Assembly (NCBI GenBank): GCA_902624515.1
Contig: CACNYE010000003.1
Coordinates: 1-52,446, forward strand
Direction: 5' to 3'
DNA length: 52,446 bases
Source: an uncultured Pelagibacteraceae bacterium
GTDB taxonomy: Bacteria; Pseudomonadota; Alphaproteobacteria; Pelagibacterales; Pelagibacteraceae
The notes below the pieces were generated by a model. The model was not told where the DNA came from, did not search any database, and saw only the letters and a program-made list of their open reading frames with translations. Shown one piece after another: positions 27,546-37,706 of this stretch. The position numbers and the translations under genes are program-made. Positions within the stretch are counted from its first letter, which is position 1; each line of letters opens with the position of its first letter.

Positions 27546-30086
27546 CTAATTATATTTTTCTGAATAATTTAATAACTTTTCAAGCATTAATCTTTGGTTA
27601 TTAATTTGATAATTCAGAGATTTATATTTTGTAGAATTCATATTAATATTTTCATTCGTTTCTGATTTAAAAATATCTTCAATGACACTCTTGGCAATTT
27701 CCATTCTACCTTCTAAATCAAGATTTAACATTATGTCGTTTATTTTTGCTTCAATTGTCTTTAATTCTTTAATTAATTCTAAATTTAAATCTATTTTATT
27801 ATTATCTGAATAGTTTACAAAATTTGGTATATCCATATTACCTGGTAAATTAGCAAGCTGTGTTCTTTGAGCTATTAAGACTTTCATATTTTCAGCTTGT
27901 TTCATTTTAAATTCCTCAAGTTCTTTCTTAGCAAGTAATTCTTCTTCTTTTTTTTGTTGGATAATTCTTAATTGTTCAGCTTTTTGTTTGGCTATTAGCT
28001 CTTCTTTTTCCTTTTGTTTTTTAATTTCTAATTCTTCAGCTTTTTGTTTAGCTAAAAGTTCTTCATTGTTTTTTTCTTCAAGTAAAATTTTTTCTTGTTG
28101 TATTCTTTTTTCCTCTTCTTCTCGCTGTTTGGCTAATAATAAAGCTTCTTCTTTAGCTTTTTTCTCTTGGAGGATTTTTTCCTCTTTAAGTCTTTGAATT
28201 TCGTCTTTTTTCCTCTTTTTTGCTAGTTTTCTTTGTTCTTCAAGCCTTTTTTCATTCTCTAGTCTTGTTGCTCTTAATTCAGGATCTACTAATAAAGTAA
28301 AGGTATCTTCAACACGTGTGTTAATATTTTTGGCAATGACCTTTATTTTGAGCTCCTCAGTATTATCTTTTTCTGTATTATTTATAAGAAATGTTTTTTG
28401 TGATGGTAAAAAAGTAATCCATGTAGGAAGCGGTTTGTCATTACTTAATAATGCATCATAAATAACTCTTCCTTCTCCTTCGAGCTCAAAAGTTTTTTCA
28501 GAAAAAGTAAATTGGCTGCTTCTAATGCCTTCATTGATTTTTGCTATAGGATTCTGATTCTTGATAGGTTTCTTAATTTTTGCATAATATTTTTTACCAG
28601 TTGATTTAAAATTATTTTTTATGATATAGGCATAATCTTTAAAATTAATATTTCTTACAGTCTCTTTAGTTATATCAACACCAACAGAAGTATAAATTTT
28701 ACCAATAGCATGTTGTAATTTAGAATATGCAATATCATATCTTAATTCTGCAACCAACAAACTTGCCTGTTCTCTTATTAATTCTAAATTTCCAAATCTT
28801 GCAATTTTTTGAGCATTCTTTATTTGTTCAGTTATTTTTCTTGAAACTTGATAATATCTTTCTGCAGTATCATACTCTTCTAAAGCTAATGAGTAATCTA
28901 TATTAGCCAAATGAACTTGAGATAGAACTGCCATTGATAAAGCTAATCTTTTTTCTCTAATTACCTCAGTGTTTGTTTCATTCATGTTTTTTATTCTAGG
29001 ATACAAAAAAACATTTAATAAATTTGCACCCATTACTGAACCATATTCAAGATTTGTTTTATTCATTAAATGATCATTTGAAGAATGTGTCCAAGCTGCA
29101 TTAAAATTAAGACCTGGTAAAAGTGAAGTCATTGTAGCTTTTGCTTCTTGCAGTGATATTTTTTCATCATAATGACTTACAATTAATTCAGGTCTATTAT
29201 ATAAAGCAAATTTTTCCATACCCTCTAAATCCATATTTAAAATTGTTAGAGGTTCATCTGTTTCAACTACATTAAATTTTTGATTAGGTAGCAAACCCAT
29301 TAATCCCGCAAGTTGAATTCTTGCATCAATAAACATCTCTCTTTGAGATTGAAGTGCTCTTTGTATATCTAATAATTCTTTTTGGTATAATAATGCATCC
29401 ATTGGTTTTGTTAAAAGTAATTCCTCTATCTTTTGTGAGTCGTTTAAAGCTTTATCAACTTCAATTAATAATGGATCGTATTTTTTAATTAGTTTATCTG
29501 CTGAAATAGTATTCCAATAAGCTCTTATTACGTCTCTAACAATATTGTGCTCTGCTTTTCTTTCCATTTCTTCAGTTATCAAATATCTATTAGACTCTTG
29601 ACCAGCTCTAATAAATGATAATCCAAAATCTAAAGCGTTCCATGTAAATCCTATGTCTTGATTATTTACATCTCTTTCTCTAGAAGTAGAATAAGAAGTA
29701 CCTATAGATCCCGCTAAATCATTGCCTGGAACAGTTGCACTTGCACTTGCTGTATATCTTTCACTTCCTGAATATCCAGCGTTTGCAGCTAATGCTGGCA
29801 ACATTTCAAATTTTACTTTATCAATTTGTCTGTTTGCTATTCCAGTTTCTAGTTGTTTGATTTTTAATTCTTTATTATTTTTAATTGCGAGCGCAATTGC
29901 AGTGTATAAATCTATCTGAATGTTATCTTCCCAAGAAGCATTGTCTTTTTTAATTTTTTCTATTTTAACAATATCCTGTTCAACTCTATCTTTGGTTTCT
30001 TGAAAAGTTATTTCTTTAGGACTTCGAGTACACGAAGTTAACGCAACAAGAAATACCAAACAGATAATAATTGGCCTTAAAATCAT
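27546..30086 (-). CDS. TolC-like outer-membrane efflux lipoprotein with C-terminal Ig-like domain and long charged coiled coil
   Basis: Lipobox-like N-term MILRPIIICLVFLVALTSC; TolC-type repeats (ALAIKNNKELKIKQLETGIANRQIDKVKFEMLPALAANAGYSGS; NRPELIVSHYDEKISLQEAKATMTSLLPGLNFNAAW); then GRVIYDALLSNDKPLPTWITF… and about 130 aa of K/E/Q-rich helix. Confidence 0.82.
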   Translation of the reverse strand: MILRPIIICLVFLVALTSCTRSPKEITFQETKDRVEQDIVKIEKIKKDNASWEDNIQIDLYTAIALAIKNNKELKIKQLETGIANRQIDKVKFEMLPALAANAGYSGSERYTASASATVPGNDLAGSIGTSYSTSRERDVNNQDIGFTWNALDFGLSFIRAGQESNRYLITEEMERKAEHNIVRDVIRAYWNTISADKLIKKYDPLLIEVDKALNDSQKIEELLLTKPMDALLYQKELLDIQRALQSQREMFIDARIQLAGLMGLLPNQKFNVVETDEPLTILNMDLEGMEKFALYNRPELIVSHYDEKISLQEAKATMTSLLPGLNFNAAWTHSSNDHLMNKTNLEYGSVMGANLLNVFLYPRIKNMNETNTEVIREKRLALSMAVLSQVHLANIDYSLALEEYDTAERYYQVSRKITEQIKNAQKIARFGNLELIREQASLLVAELRYDIAYSKLQHAIGKIYTSVGVDITKETVRNINFKDYAYIIKNNFKSTGKKYYAKIKKPIKNQNPIAKINEGIRSSQFTFSEKTFELEGEGRVIYDALLSNDKPLPTWITFLPSQKTFLINNTEKDNTEELKIKVIAKNINTRVEDTFTLLVDPELRATRLENEKRLEEQRKLAKKRKKDEIQRLKEEKILQEKKAKEEALLLAKQREEEEKRIQQEKILLEEKNNEELLAKQKAEELEIKKQKEKEELIAKQKAEQLRIIQQKKEEELLAKKELEEFKMKQAENMKVLIAQRTQLANLPGNMDIPNFVNYSDNNKIDLNLELIKELKTIEAKINDIMLNLDLEGRMEIAKSVIEDIFKSETNENINMNSTKYKSLNYQINNQRLMLEKLLNYSEKYN

Positions 30087-30251
30087 TCTTTATTTGATAA
30101 TTATATATACTAGAAATTGAAATCAATATGTGCTCAAAATGGGTTTTTTAAAATGTAAAGTATGAAATACAATGTTTTCTAGAACTTCTATTATTGTTTT
30201 TTTTATGACCAGTACTTTTGATTAAGTTCATTTACTTTATAGTTTTAAAAA

Positions 30252-33200
30252 ATGGAAAATAATAAAAAAAAGATATTTATAGAAGCACTTGAACAAAGAA
30301 TTATGCTTGATGGTGCTGGAGCTTCCACAGCGTTAGACATCATTGATGAAAGAAATAAAGAAAAATTATTAAATAAAAATATTAAAAATATCTCAAAATT
30401 TTCAGAAAATAGAATTGAAGATAATTCACAAAAACTTCCATTTGATCAAGTTGTAAGAGATCAAAAAAGAAATGATCGAAAACAAGTTGTGTTTATAGAC
30501 TCTCAAGTTCAAGACTATCAAACATTAATTAATGCTTTTCATGAGGATACTGAAGTTTACTTAATTCAATCTAATGAAGATGGATTTAAAAAGATTGATA
30601 AAGTTTTAAATAAAAATTGTGACGTTTCCTCTTTACATATAATCGGTCATGGTAGTGCAGGTAAAATTTTATTTGGAAATGCAACACTTTCAAATGATAC
30701 TATTCAGTCATACAACCAAACGTTGAGATCCATAGGTCAATGTTTAACTGACGATGGAGATATTTTATTCTATGGATGTAATGTTGCAAGTACTGAAGGT
30801 GGTAAAGCTTTAATCAGTAAAATTTCAGAAATAACCAAGGCTGATATTGCAGCATCAGATGATGTTACTGGTAAAGGTGGTGACTGGGAATTAGAGAAAA
30901 AAATTGGTATTGTTGAAACACAAAATGTCAAAGTTGTTGAGTACGATCACTCATTATTACAAAATGGTATTTCAAGTATTAATTCAAATGTAGAGGAAAA
31001 ACCAAGTGCAACAGATTTTAGAGCTAGAGCACAAAATTCTAGTGGACAACGTTCAACGAGTGGACAAGATTTTATTGTTGCTCTTGAAAGTGAGAATGTA
31101 AGTAATGCAGGTTCACTAGTTTTAGATTACGATGATGATGGAAATCAAAACGTATCACTAAATACTGCGAATTTCGCAGTAAATTCTTATTTAGTTTTTT
31201 TAAATGATGATCATGGCACTAGTGATAGAACAAGTATCATTGGTCAAATAGTTTTTACAAATGAGATCTATGGTATCTTTACGCAAAATTCAAATACCAT
31301 TTTTTATAATAATATTTCTAAATCAGGAGCAACTTATCCAACGCATGGGAATACCGGATATAATGGTAGAACTTTTGAGGATTTTGTTTTTTATGCAAAC
31401 AATACTTCTAACTCAACTACAAGTGGGGATTGGGTATCAATTGGTTCTGATAAAAAAACATTAAGATTAGGAGCCAAGAATGGTGATAAAGGTGATTATA
31501 TTCGTGTTATTACAGCAGCGCAAGGTAATAGGGACCCAGTTGCTCGAGATGATTCTGGAACTGTAAATGAAAATTCAACTTTAACTGTCGATGATGGAGA
31601 TAATCCATCAAGTGTATCTGCAATAACACATGACTCAAGTCCAAAAGATGTTTCGAGTGAAGATACAGCTCCAAGGGGCATAACTTTTAATAACGATGGT
31701 ACAAAAATGTATGTCACAGGAACTGCTGGTAATGACATAAACGAGTACACACTTACTACTGCCTTCGATGTATCTACAGCATCTTATAGAGACAGATTTG
31801 CTTTTGGTGGTGATGCCCACAGTGTAAAGTTTAGTAGCGATGGAAAAAAAATGTTCACTGTAAGTAGTGGTGGAGTAAAAGAATTTTTATTAAACACAGC
31901 TTATGACATTACAACTACTGCAAATGGTACTACACCTGAGACAACTTACGATGTCTCTGGTCAAGATGGTAGCCCTTTTGGTCTTGATTTTAATAATGAT
32001 GGTACAAAAATGTTTATGACTGGTAATAATACAGATTTTATTTATGAATATTCATTATCAGTAGGTTTTGATCTTTCATCTACAGTAAATCTTGTGCGAT
32101 CTTTAGATCTTGATGATTATGATGATGAGCCATTTGGTATAGAGTTTAATACTGATGGTACTAGAATGTTCATAGTTGGAACACGTGGTAATGGAGTAGA
32201 TGAATATAAATTAACTACTGGTTTTGATATTTCTACAGCAAGCCATGTATGTTTTCTTGGAGTGAGTAGCCAAGAGGTAAATCCATCTGGAATAGCATTT
32301 AATAATGATGGATCTAAGATGTTTATTGTAGGAAATAGTGGGGATGAAGTAAACGAATATGCACTTACATCACCTTTTAGTTTATGTACTTATTCGGGCA
32401 TATATACAGGAGATGTAATCACCACCAATGATGCAGATAGTCAAGACACTGACCAAGATGGTGATACTTTGTCAGTTTCAGCAGTTAGATTGGGATCATC
32501 AGAGGGAAGTGGAACAGCTGGAACTGTGGGGCAAGCTTTGACAGGTACCTATGGTCAGTTAACTTTAAATGCCAATGGTTCTTACACTTATGCAGCTAAT
32601 ACTGCTGCTGCTGATGCTTTAGACCCAGGTGATATGGTTACTGAAAGTTTTAACTATACTGTTTCAGATGGAAATGGTGGAACAGATATAGCAGTTATTA
32701 CTATAACTATAATAGGTATCAATGATAATCCAGTTGCTAATAACGATACTAATAGTGTTGCAGCTAGTCAAACTTTAACTGTAACAGATGGAAGTTCAGA
32801 CGTTTTACATAATGACACTGATGTAGATGCTCATGCATCTTTAAGTGTATATAGTATTACAGCTACTACAGCTGGTGGTAGCGCGACGGATGTCAATCCT
32901 GGAACTACTTATAGTTCGGGTTATACTTCTGTAACAGGTAGTTATGGTACTTTAAGAATTGGTGCAGATGGAACATATCAATATATAGCAGGTAGCACTG
33001 GAGGAACTGATGTATTTACCTATACATTATACGACGGCACTGCAACAACCACTGCAACATTAACCATAACAGTTAATTCTGCTCCTGTTGCAGCAAACAA
33101 CACAGGGATTGTAAATGAGGATGGCACTCTTACAGTTAGTGATGGAGCTAGTGCAAATAGTATTACAACTGCAGCAATTACCTATGATGCAAATGACGTA

Positions 33201-36200
33201 TTTGATATGTCAGCTGTGTCAGGTGAAGGAAATACTGCGGGCTTAGCTTTTAATAATGACGGCACAAGAATGTTTCATGGAGGAAATGATGGTGATGCAA
33301 TAAAAGAATATCACTTGTCTACTGCTTATGATGTTTCAACTGCAACCTATCAGGGTGACGCTCAAAAGTTAGATGTTAGTAGCCAAACAGATGAACCATT
33401 TGGTTTAACTTTTAATAATGATGGAACAAAATTATATGTAAGTGGTGGCGATGCGGCTAAAATTTTTCAATATACACTTGGAACTGCTTATGATGTTAGC
33501 ACGCAAACTGGTAGTGTAGTAGAATTTGCAGCTGGAGATAATAGGGCATGTGGAATTAGATTTAATAATGATGGAACAAAATTATTTGTAGCAGGTTTTG
33601 ATGGTGGTAACATTGAGGAAATTCATCTTTCAACCGCATATGATCTTTCAACAGCATCTCGTTCAGATTCTAATCGTTTAGATGTATCTGCAAAAGAGTC
33701 TTCGCCTAGAGATATAGAATTCAATATTGACGGAACAAGAATGTTTGTTGTGGGAGGTCAAGGTAAAGATATTACAGAATACAAATTATCAACTGCCTAC
33801 GATGTATCAACCGGAACTTATGTCGGTGAATATAATATAAGAAAGGATCCAAATGATGGATCTACTGATGTTGATACCGAACCTTTCAGTCTTTTATTCA
33901 ATAAACATGGAACTAAGATGTTTATGATGGGTTATAATAGTGATGATGTTCATGAATACGAATTAGTCAGTCCATTTAATTTGATTGATGTTCATGGTGA
34001 ACATGATGGAGATGTTTTAGGTGATGATACGGATGCAAACAGTGACTCTTTAACTGTTACAGCAGTAAGAACAGGATCTAGTGAGGGAAATGGAACTGCT
34101 GGAACTGTAGGGCAAGCTTTGACAGGAACCTATGGTCAGTTAACACTTAATTCAAATGGTTCTTATACTTATGTTGCAAATCAAGATGTTACTGATGCAT
34201 TAGATTCTGGAGACGTCGTAACTGAAAGTTTTAATTATACAGTTTCAGATGGATCAGCAACAGATATAGCAGTAATTGAAATTACAATAGTCGGTATTAA
34301 TGACACAATTGTTGGGGTAAATGATACAGATAGCGTAAATGAAGATGCAACAATAACTCAAAGCTCTGGTTCAAGTTTACTAGTTGCAGATGACACTGAT
34401 GCTGATGATTTAGACACTACATCTACATTTACAGTTACACAAATCCAACCCAGTGGTGGTTCTGCAAGTGCAGTGTCATCTGGTAGTTCTTATAATAGCA
34501 GTGGTACCACTGTTACAGGAACTTATGGAACTTTAACTTTAGGTGCTGACGGAACTTATACTTATGTTGCTGATCAAGATGCTGCAGATGCATTAGATGC
34601 AGGAGATACAGTAACAGACGTTTTTACCTATACTGTTTCTGATGGAACATCTACTGACACTGCAACTTTAACGATTACAGTTACAGGTATTAATGATGCA
34701 ACAACTGCACAAAATGATGTTGGGGTAATTGTTGAGGGTGGAACTTTATCTGTCAGTAACGGAGACAATGCAAATGTATCAGGATCTTTTGATGCAACAG
34801 GTGAACATTCAGGAGATGTGATTGACACAAGCTCAAGCTCTCACTCAGATAGTGATGCAGATGCTGATGCCTCACTGACTATAAGTGCGATAAGAACTGG
34901 AGGTACAGAGGGGAGTGGAACAGCTGGAACTGTTGGACAAGCTTTGGATGGAACATATGGTCAATTAACTTTAAATGCCAATGGTTCCTATACTTATGTT
35001 GCTAACAAGGATGCTGCTAATGCATTAGATACTGGTGATAGTGTAACCGACGTATTTAATTATACACTTTCTGATGGTGGCAGTGGAACAGATACAGCTA
35101 CAATTACTTTTACAATTTTAGGTGCCAACGATACACCCACTGCAGGAAATGAAACAGTTTATATAAACGAAAATAATACAGATGCTACTCATGGAGCTAG
35201 AACTTCATTGAATATTAGAAAAGATTTTGCTGCCTCTGATTTTACTAATTATACCGATCCAGATGATGATGTTGGTATAAAAATTAAATCTTTACCATCT
35301 TCGGGAACATTAACAAAAATAAACAATGGGGCAGAACCTTCTGTTAACGATACAATAACAAACATTAGTAATTTAAGATATACTCCAGATGCAAATTCTG
35401 AGGATGATGATAGTTTTGATTTTAGAGCATATGATGGTGAAGCTACTGAAGGAACAACTTATACCATGACTATTTCAGTTAACGCAGCACCGGTTGCTGT
35501 CAATAATACAGATACTATTACAGCAGGTGATGATGATGCCACAGGAAATGTTTTAACAAATGATACAGATAGTGATGATGCTTCATCTGCTTTAGGGGTT
35601 AGAGGAGTTGGTGCAGGTGCAGAGGGATCAACATTAGCTAATTTAAATGTAGGTAGTGCTGTATCAGGTACGTATGGTACCTTGACTATCGGTAGTGCAG
35701 GTGCTTACACATATAGTGTAACAGGAAATGAAGCGACAATTGCTTTAAGAGCAGGTGAAACTGCAACAGATGTTTTTTCTTACAAAGTTATGGATGATGA
35801 AACAAATGCTGGTTCTAAAGCGATAGATATTGGAACAATAACTTTTACTGTAACAGGAATCGATGGAGATGGCACAGGTGAACCTGATCCTGATGAAGTA
35901 AGAAAACCTAAAAAAGAAAAGAAAGAAGCAAAAAAACAAAAGAGAGAAGAAGATAGACAATTAAAAAAATTAAAAAGAGAGAAAAGACTTGAGCGAAAAG
36001 AATTAAAGATAGCCAAATCAAAATTAGCTAAAAAAGCTGAATTTAACCAAGGATTAAAACTCGTAGATTTAGTTGCAGAATCTAATTCTTTAGAACTTAA
36101 AGATAAAGATATGGATATATATGTTGATAAAATTATAGCAAAACATTCGGATAAAGCACTCAAAGTAAAATTTAAAGTATTCAATGATGAAGGTAAAAAT

Positions 36201-36944
36201 GTTCAAAAGTACTATGGTGAAATGAAAGATGGAAGTCCTTTACCAGATTGGATTAAGATAAATCCAAAAACAGGAAAAACAAAAACTGATATTCCAAAAG
36301 GTATGAAGATGGTGGAGTTTAAGATAATTGCTGTTGACGAAGATAATAACCAGAAACAAGTAACAGTAGTTATTGATTCAAAAAAAATCGCTGAAGATAA
36401 AGAAATATTAAAACAATCAAGAAAGATTGCTAAAGTAAATAAGCTTGAAGTTAAAAATGATGGATCGGTTAAACTCAACTCTTTAAAAGAAGACGGAAAA
36501 ATTGATATAAATAAAACAGATGTGCTAAATAATAGAGAATCTTTTGATGATTTAGTAAAAACTATTGAACCAGATGAATTTTTGAATTTTAAAAGTCAAA
36601 TTGTAGAAGATACTTTTGAAGTGAAACTACCATGGCAAAATTTTAAAGTTTTCTTAGATAACGGCAAAGAACTTCCTGAATGGATAGAATATAACTCAAA
36701 AACAGGCGAAGTAATTGCTAGGCCACCTGAAAATGTTGAAACTATTAAGTTAAAGATAATTTTTGAAAAACCTAATGGGGAATTATCAGTTAAAGAAGTA
36801 AATTTAGATTTTGTTAATGAAAATATAGAAGATGCTAAAAAAGTTTCAGATCAAGATAGTAAATTTGTCTCTTTATCATCTCAATTATCTAAGGAGTATT
36901 CTAGCTGGGATGATTATGGCTCTCAATTAATAGATAGATTGTAA
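30252..36944 (+). CDS. Giant (2230 aa) surface/adhesin-like protein: LEPR-like N-term motif, DUF4347, two propeller-like repeat blocks, VCBS/cadherin-like repeats, charged helix, two C-terminal Ig-like domains
   Basis: IFIEALEQRIMLDGAGAS; DUF4347-like VVFIDSQVQDYQTLINAF…LHIIGHGSAGKILFG…LFYGCNVAS; repeats FNNDGTKMFVVG…EYxLSTAYDVSTAS; VCBS GTYGQLTLNANGSYTYVAN…ALDxGDxVTDxFxYTVSDG. Confidence 0.9.
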   Translation: MENNKKKIFIEALEQRIMLDGAGASTALDIIDERNKEKLLNKNIKNISKFSENRIEDNSQKLPFDQVVRDQKRNDRKQVVFIDSQVQDYQTLINAFHEDTEVYLIQSNEDGFKKIDKVLNKNCDVSSLHIIGHGSAGKILFGNATLSNDTIQSYNQTLRSIGQCLTDDGDILFYGCNVASTEGGKALISKISEITKADIAASDDVTGKGGDWELEKKIGIVETQNVKVVEYDHSLLQNGISSINSNVEEKPSATDFRARAQNSSGQRSTSGQDFIVALESENVSNAGSLVLDYDDDGNQNVSLNTANFAVNSYLVFLNDDHGTSDRTSIIGQIVFTNEIYGIFTQNSNTIFYNNISKSGATYPTHGNTGYNGRTFEDFVFYANNTSNSTTSGDWVSIGSDKKTLRLGAKNGDKGDYIRVITAAQGNRDPVARDDSGTVNENSTLTVDDGDNPSSVSAITHDSSPKDVSSEDTAPRGITFNNDGTKMYVTGTAGNDINEYTLTTAFDVSTASYRDRFAFGGDAHSVKFSSDGKKMFTVSSGGVKEFLLNTAYDITTTANGTTPETTYDVSGQDGSPFGLDFNNDGTKMFMTGNNTDFIYEYSLSVGFDLSSTVNLVRSLDLDDYDDEPFGIEFNTDGTRMFIVGTRGNGVDEYKLTTGFDISTASHVCFLGVSSQEVNPSGIAFNNDGSKMFIVGNSGDEVNEYALTSPFSLCTYSGIYTGDVITTNDADSQDTDQDGDTLSVSAVRLGSSEGSGTAGTVGQALTGTYGQLTLNANGSYTYAANTAAADALDPGDMVTESFNYTVSDGNGGTDIAVITITIIGINDNPVANNDTNSVAASQTLTVTDGSSDVLHNDTDVDAHASLSVYSITATTAGGSATDVNPGTTYSSGYTSVTGSYGTLRIGADGTYQYIAGSTGGTDVFTYTLYDGTATTTATLTITVNSAPVAANNTGIVNEDGTLTVSDGASANSITTAAITYDANDVFDMSAVSGEGNTAGLAFNNDGTRMFHGGNDGDAIKEYHLSTAYDVSTATYQGDAQKLDVSSQTDEPFGLTFNNDGTKLYVSGGDAAKIFQYTLGTAYDVSTQTGSVVEFAAGDNRACGIRFNNDGTKLFVAGFDGGNIEEIHLSTAYDLSTASRSDSNRLDVSAKESSPRDIEFNIDGTRMFVVGGQGKDITEYKLSTAYDVSTGTYVGEYNIRKDPNDGSTDVDTEPFSLLFNKHGTKMFMMGYNSDDVHEYELVSPFNLIDVHGEHDGDVLGDDTDANSDSLTVTAVRTGSSEGNGTAGTVGQALTGTYGQLTLNSNGSYTYVANQDVTDALDSGDVVTESFNYTVSDGSATDIAVIEITIVGINDTIVGVNDTDSVNEDATITQSSGSSLLVADDTDADDLDTTSTFTVTQIQPSGGSASAVSSGSSYNSSGTTVTGTYGTLTLGADGTYTYVADQDAADALDAGDTVTDVFTYTVSDGTSTDTATLTITVTGINDATTAQNDVGVIVEGGTLSVSNGDNANVSGSFDATGEHSGDVIDTSSSSHSDSDADADASLTISAIRTGGTEGSGTAGTVGQALDGTYGQLTLNANGSYTYVANKDAANALDTGDSVTDVFNYTLSDGGSGTDTATITFTILGANDTPTAGNETVYINENNTDATHGARTSLNIRKDFAASDFTNYTDPDDDVGIKIKSLPSSGTLTKINNGAEPSVNDTITNISNLRYTPDANSEDDDSFDFRAYDGEATEGTTYTMTISVNAAPVAVNNTDTITAGDDDATGNVLTNDTDSDDASSALGVRGVGAGAEGSTLANLNVGSAVSGTYGTLTIGSAGAYTYSVTGNEATIALRAGETATDVFSYKVMDDETNAGSKAIDIGTITFTVTGIDGDGTGEPDPDEVRKPKKEKKEAKKQKREEDRQLKKLKREKRLERKELKIAKSKLAKKAEFNQGLKLVDLVAESNSLELKDKDMDIYVDKIIAKHSDKALKVKFKVFNDEGKNVQKYYGEMKDGSPLPDWIKINPKTGKTKTDIPKGMKMVEFKIIAVDEDNNQKQVTVVIDSKKIAEDKEILKQSRKIAKVNKLEVKNDGSVKLNSLKEDGKIDINKTDVLNNRESFDDLVKTIEPDEFLNFKSQIVEDTFEVKLPWQNFKVFLDNGKELPEWIEYNSKTGEVIARPPENVETIKLKIIFEKPNGELSVKEVNLDFVNENIEDAKKVSDQDSKFVSLSSQLSKEYSSWDDYGSQLIDRL
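32511..32592 (+). repeat. VCBS-encoding DNA repeat, copy 1
   Basis: ggaacagctggaactgtggggcaagctttgacaggtacctatggtcagttaactttaaatgccaatggttcttacacttatg. Confidence 0.8.
34092..34173 (+). repeat. VCBS-encoding DNA repeat, copy 2
   Basis: ggaactgctggaactgtagggcaagctttgacaggaacctatggtcagttaacacttaattcaaatggttcttatacttatg; few mismatches to copy 1. Confidence 0.8.
34917..34998 (+). repeat. VCBS-encoding DNA repeat, copy 3
   Basis: ggaacagctggaactgttggacaagctttggatggaacatatggtcaattaactttaaatgccaatggttcctatacttatg. Confidence 0.8.
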
Positions 36945-36965
36945 AAAATAACTTATATTTGAATT

Positions 36966-37706
36966 ATGAAAAAATTAGTTTTTATAATTTTGTTGTTATT
37001 AGTAAATTTTGCTCAAGCTGACACTCATGATACAAGTAATACTGTCGAAGAAGATATCAGAGAAGCAAGAACGTTAGTAACTGCTACTGAAAAGGTTTCT
37101 ATTTCAAGTGAAATTGCAGCAAGAGTTGAAAAAATTAATTTTCTTATGGGTGATGCATTTAATAAAGGGGACATATTAATAAGTTTTGACTGCAAGTTAT
37201 ACAACGCACAGTTAGAAGTAATTAAAGCAGACCATAAAAGTGCTCAAGTCCAACTTAAAAATGATAAAGAACTTTTAGACATGAGATCTATAGGCGAGCT
37301 TCAATATCAATTATCAGAGTCTGCACTTAAAAAAGCTGAAGCAGAATTAACAATTGCAAAATTGAATGTTGAAAGATGTAATATTGTTGCGCCTTACAAA
37401 GGCAGGGTTATGGATGTTTATACAAATGTGTTCACAAGTATAGAACAAAGACAACCACTAATGGATATTGTTGGAGATGGACTTTTAGAGGCTGCAGTTG
37501 TTGTTCCTAGTAAATGGTTAAGTTGGTTGAAAAAAGGTCATTCAGTAAAAATTATAATTGATGAGACAGGAGATGAATTGGATGCAAAAATAATTAGTTT
37601 AGGTGCAGCAGTAGATGCAGCAAGTCAAACAATTGAATTAAAAGCTCAGTTTAATGAAAAATATGAGAGTTTAATTCCAGGAATGAGTGGGATTGTTAAA
37701 TTTTGA
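36966..37706 (+). CDS. HlyD-like / RND-type periplasmic adaptor subunit
   Basis: Signal peptide MKKLVFIILLLLVNFAQA; VSISSEIAARVEKINFLMGDAFNKGDILISFDCKLYNAQL; coiled coil; APYKGRVMDVYTNVFTSIEQRQPLMDIV. Confidence 0.88.
   Translation: MKKLVFIILLLLVNFAQADTHDTSNTVEEDIREARTLVTATEKVSISSEIAARVEKINFLMGDAFNKGDILISFDCKLYNAQLEVIKADHKSAQVQLKNDKELLDMRSIGELQYQLSESALKKAEAELTIAKLNVERCNIVAPYKGRVMDVYTNVFTSIEQRQPLMDIVGDGLLEAAVVVPSKWLSWLKKGHSVKIIIDETGDELDAKIISLGAAVDAASQTIELKAQFNEKYESLIPGMSGIVKF

Noticed and set aside
27988-28197. Plus-strand ORF of Ser/Phe/Leu composition inside the TolC-like gene
   Set aside because: Shadow of the K/E-rich coiled coil on the minus strand.
30087-30251. Regulatory palindromes in the divergent intergenic region (ATTGAAATCAAT, TTCTAGAA)
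   Set aside because: Short AT-rich palindromes with no second copy or recognised regulator site; cannot be separated from background.
31677-35875. CRISPR-like or intergenic repeat array
   Set aside because: Repeats are in-frame protein repeats (propeller-like and VCBS) with variable spacing, not short direct repeats with unique spacers. No CRISPR or cas genes seen.
35780-36184. 134-aa minus-strand ORF antisense to the giant gene, and similar ones (31496..31750, 34628..34828, 36212..36478)
   Set aside because: Antisense to a clear long coding sequence; Ser/Phe-rich composition mirrors the sense Lys/Asp/Glu codons; no RBS or family features.
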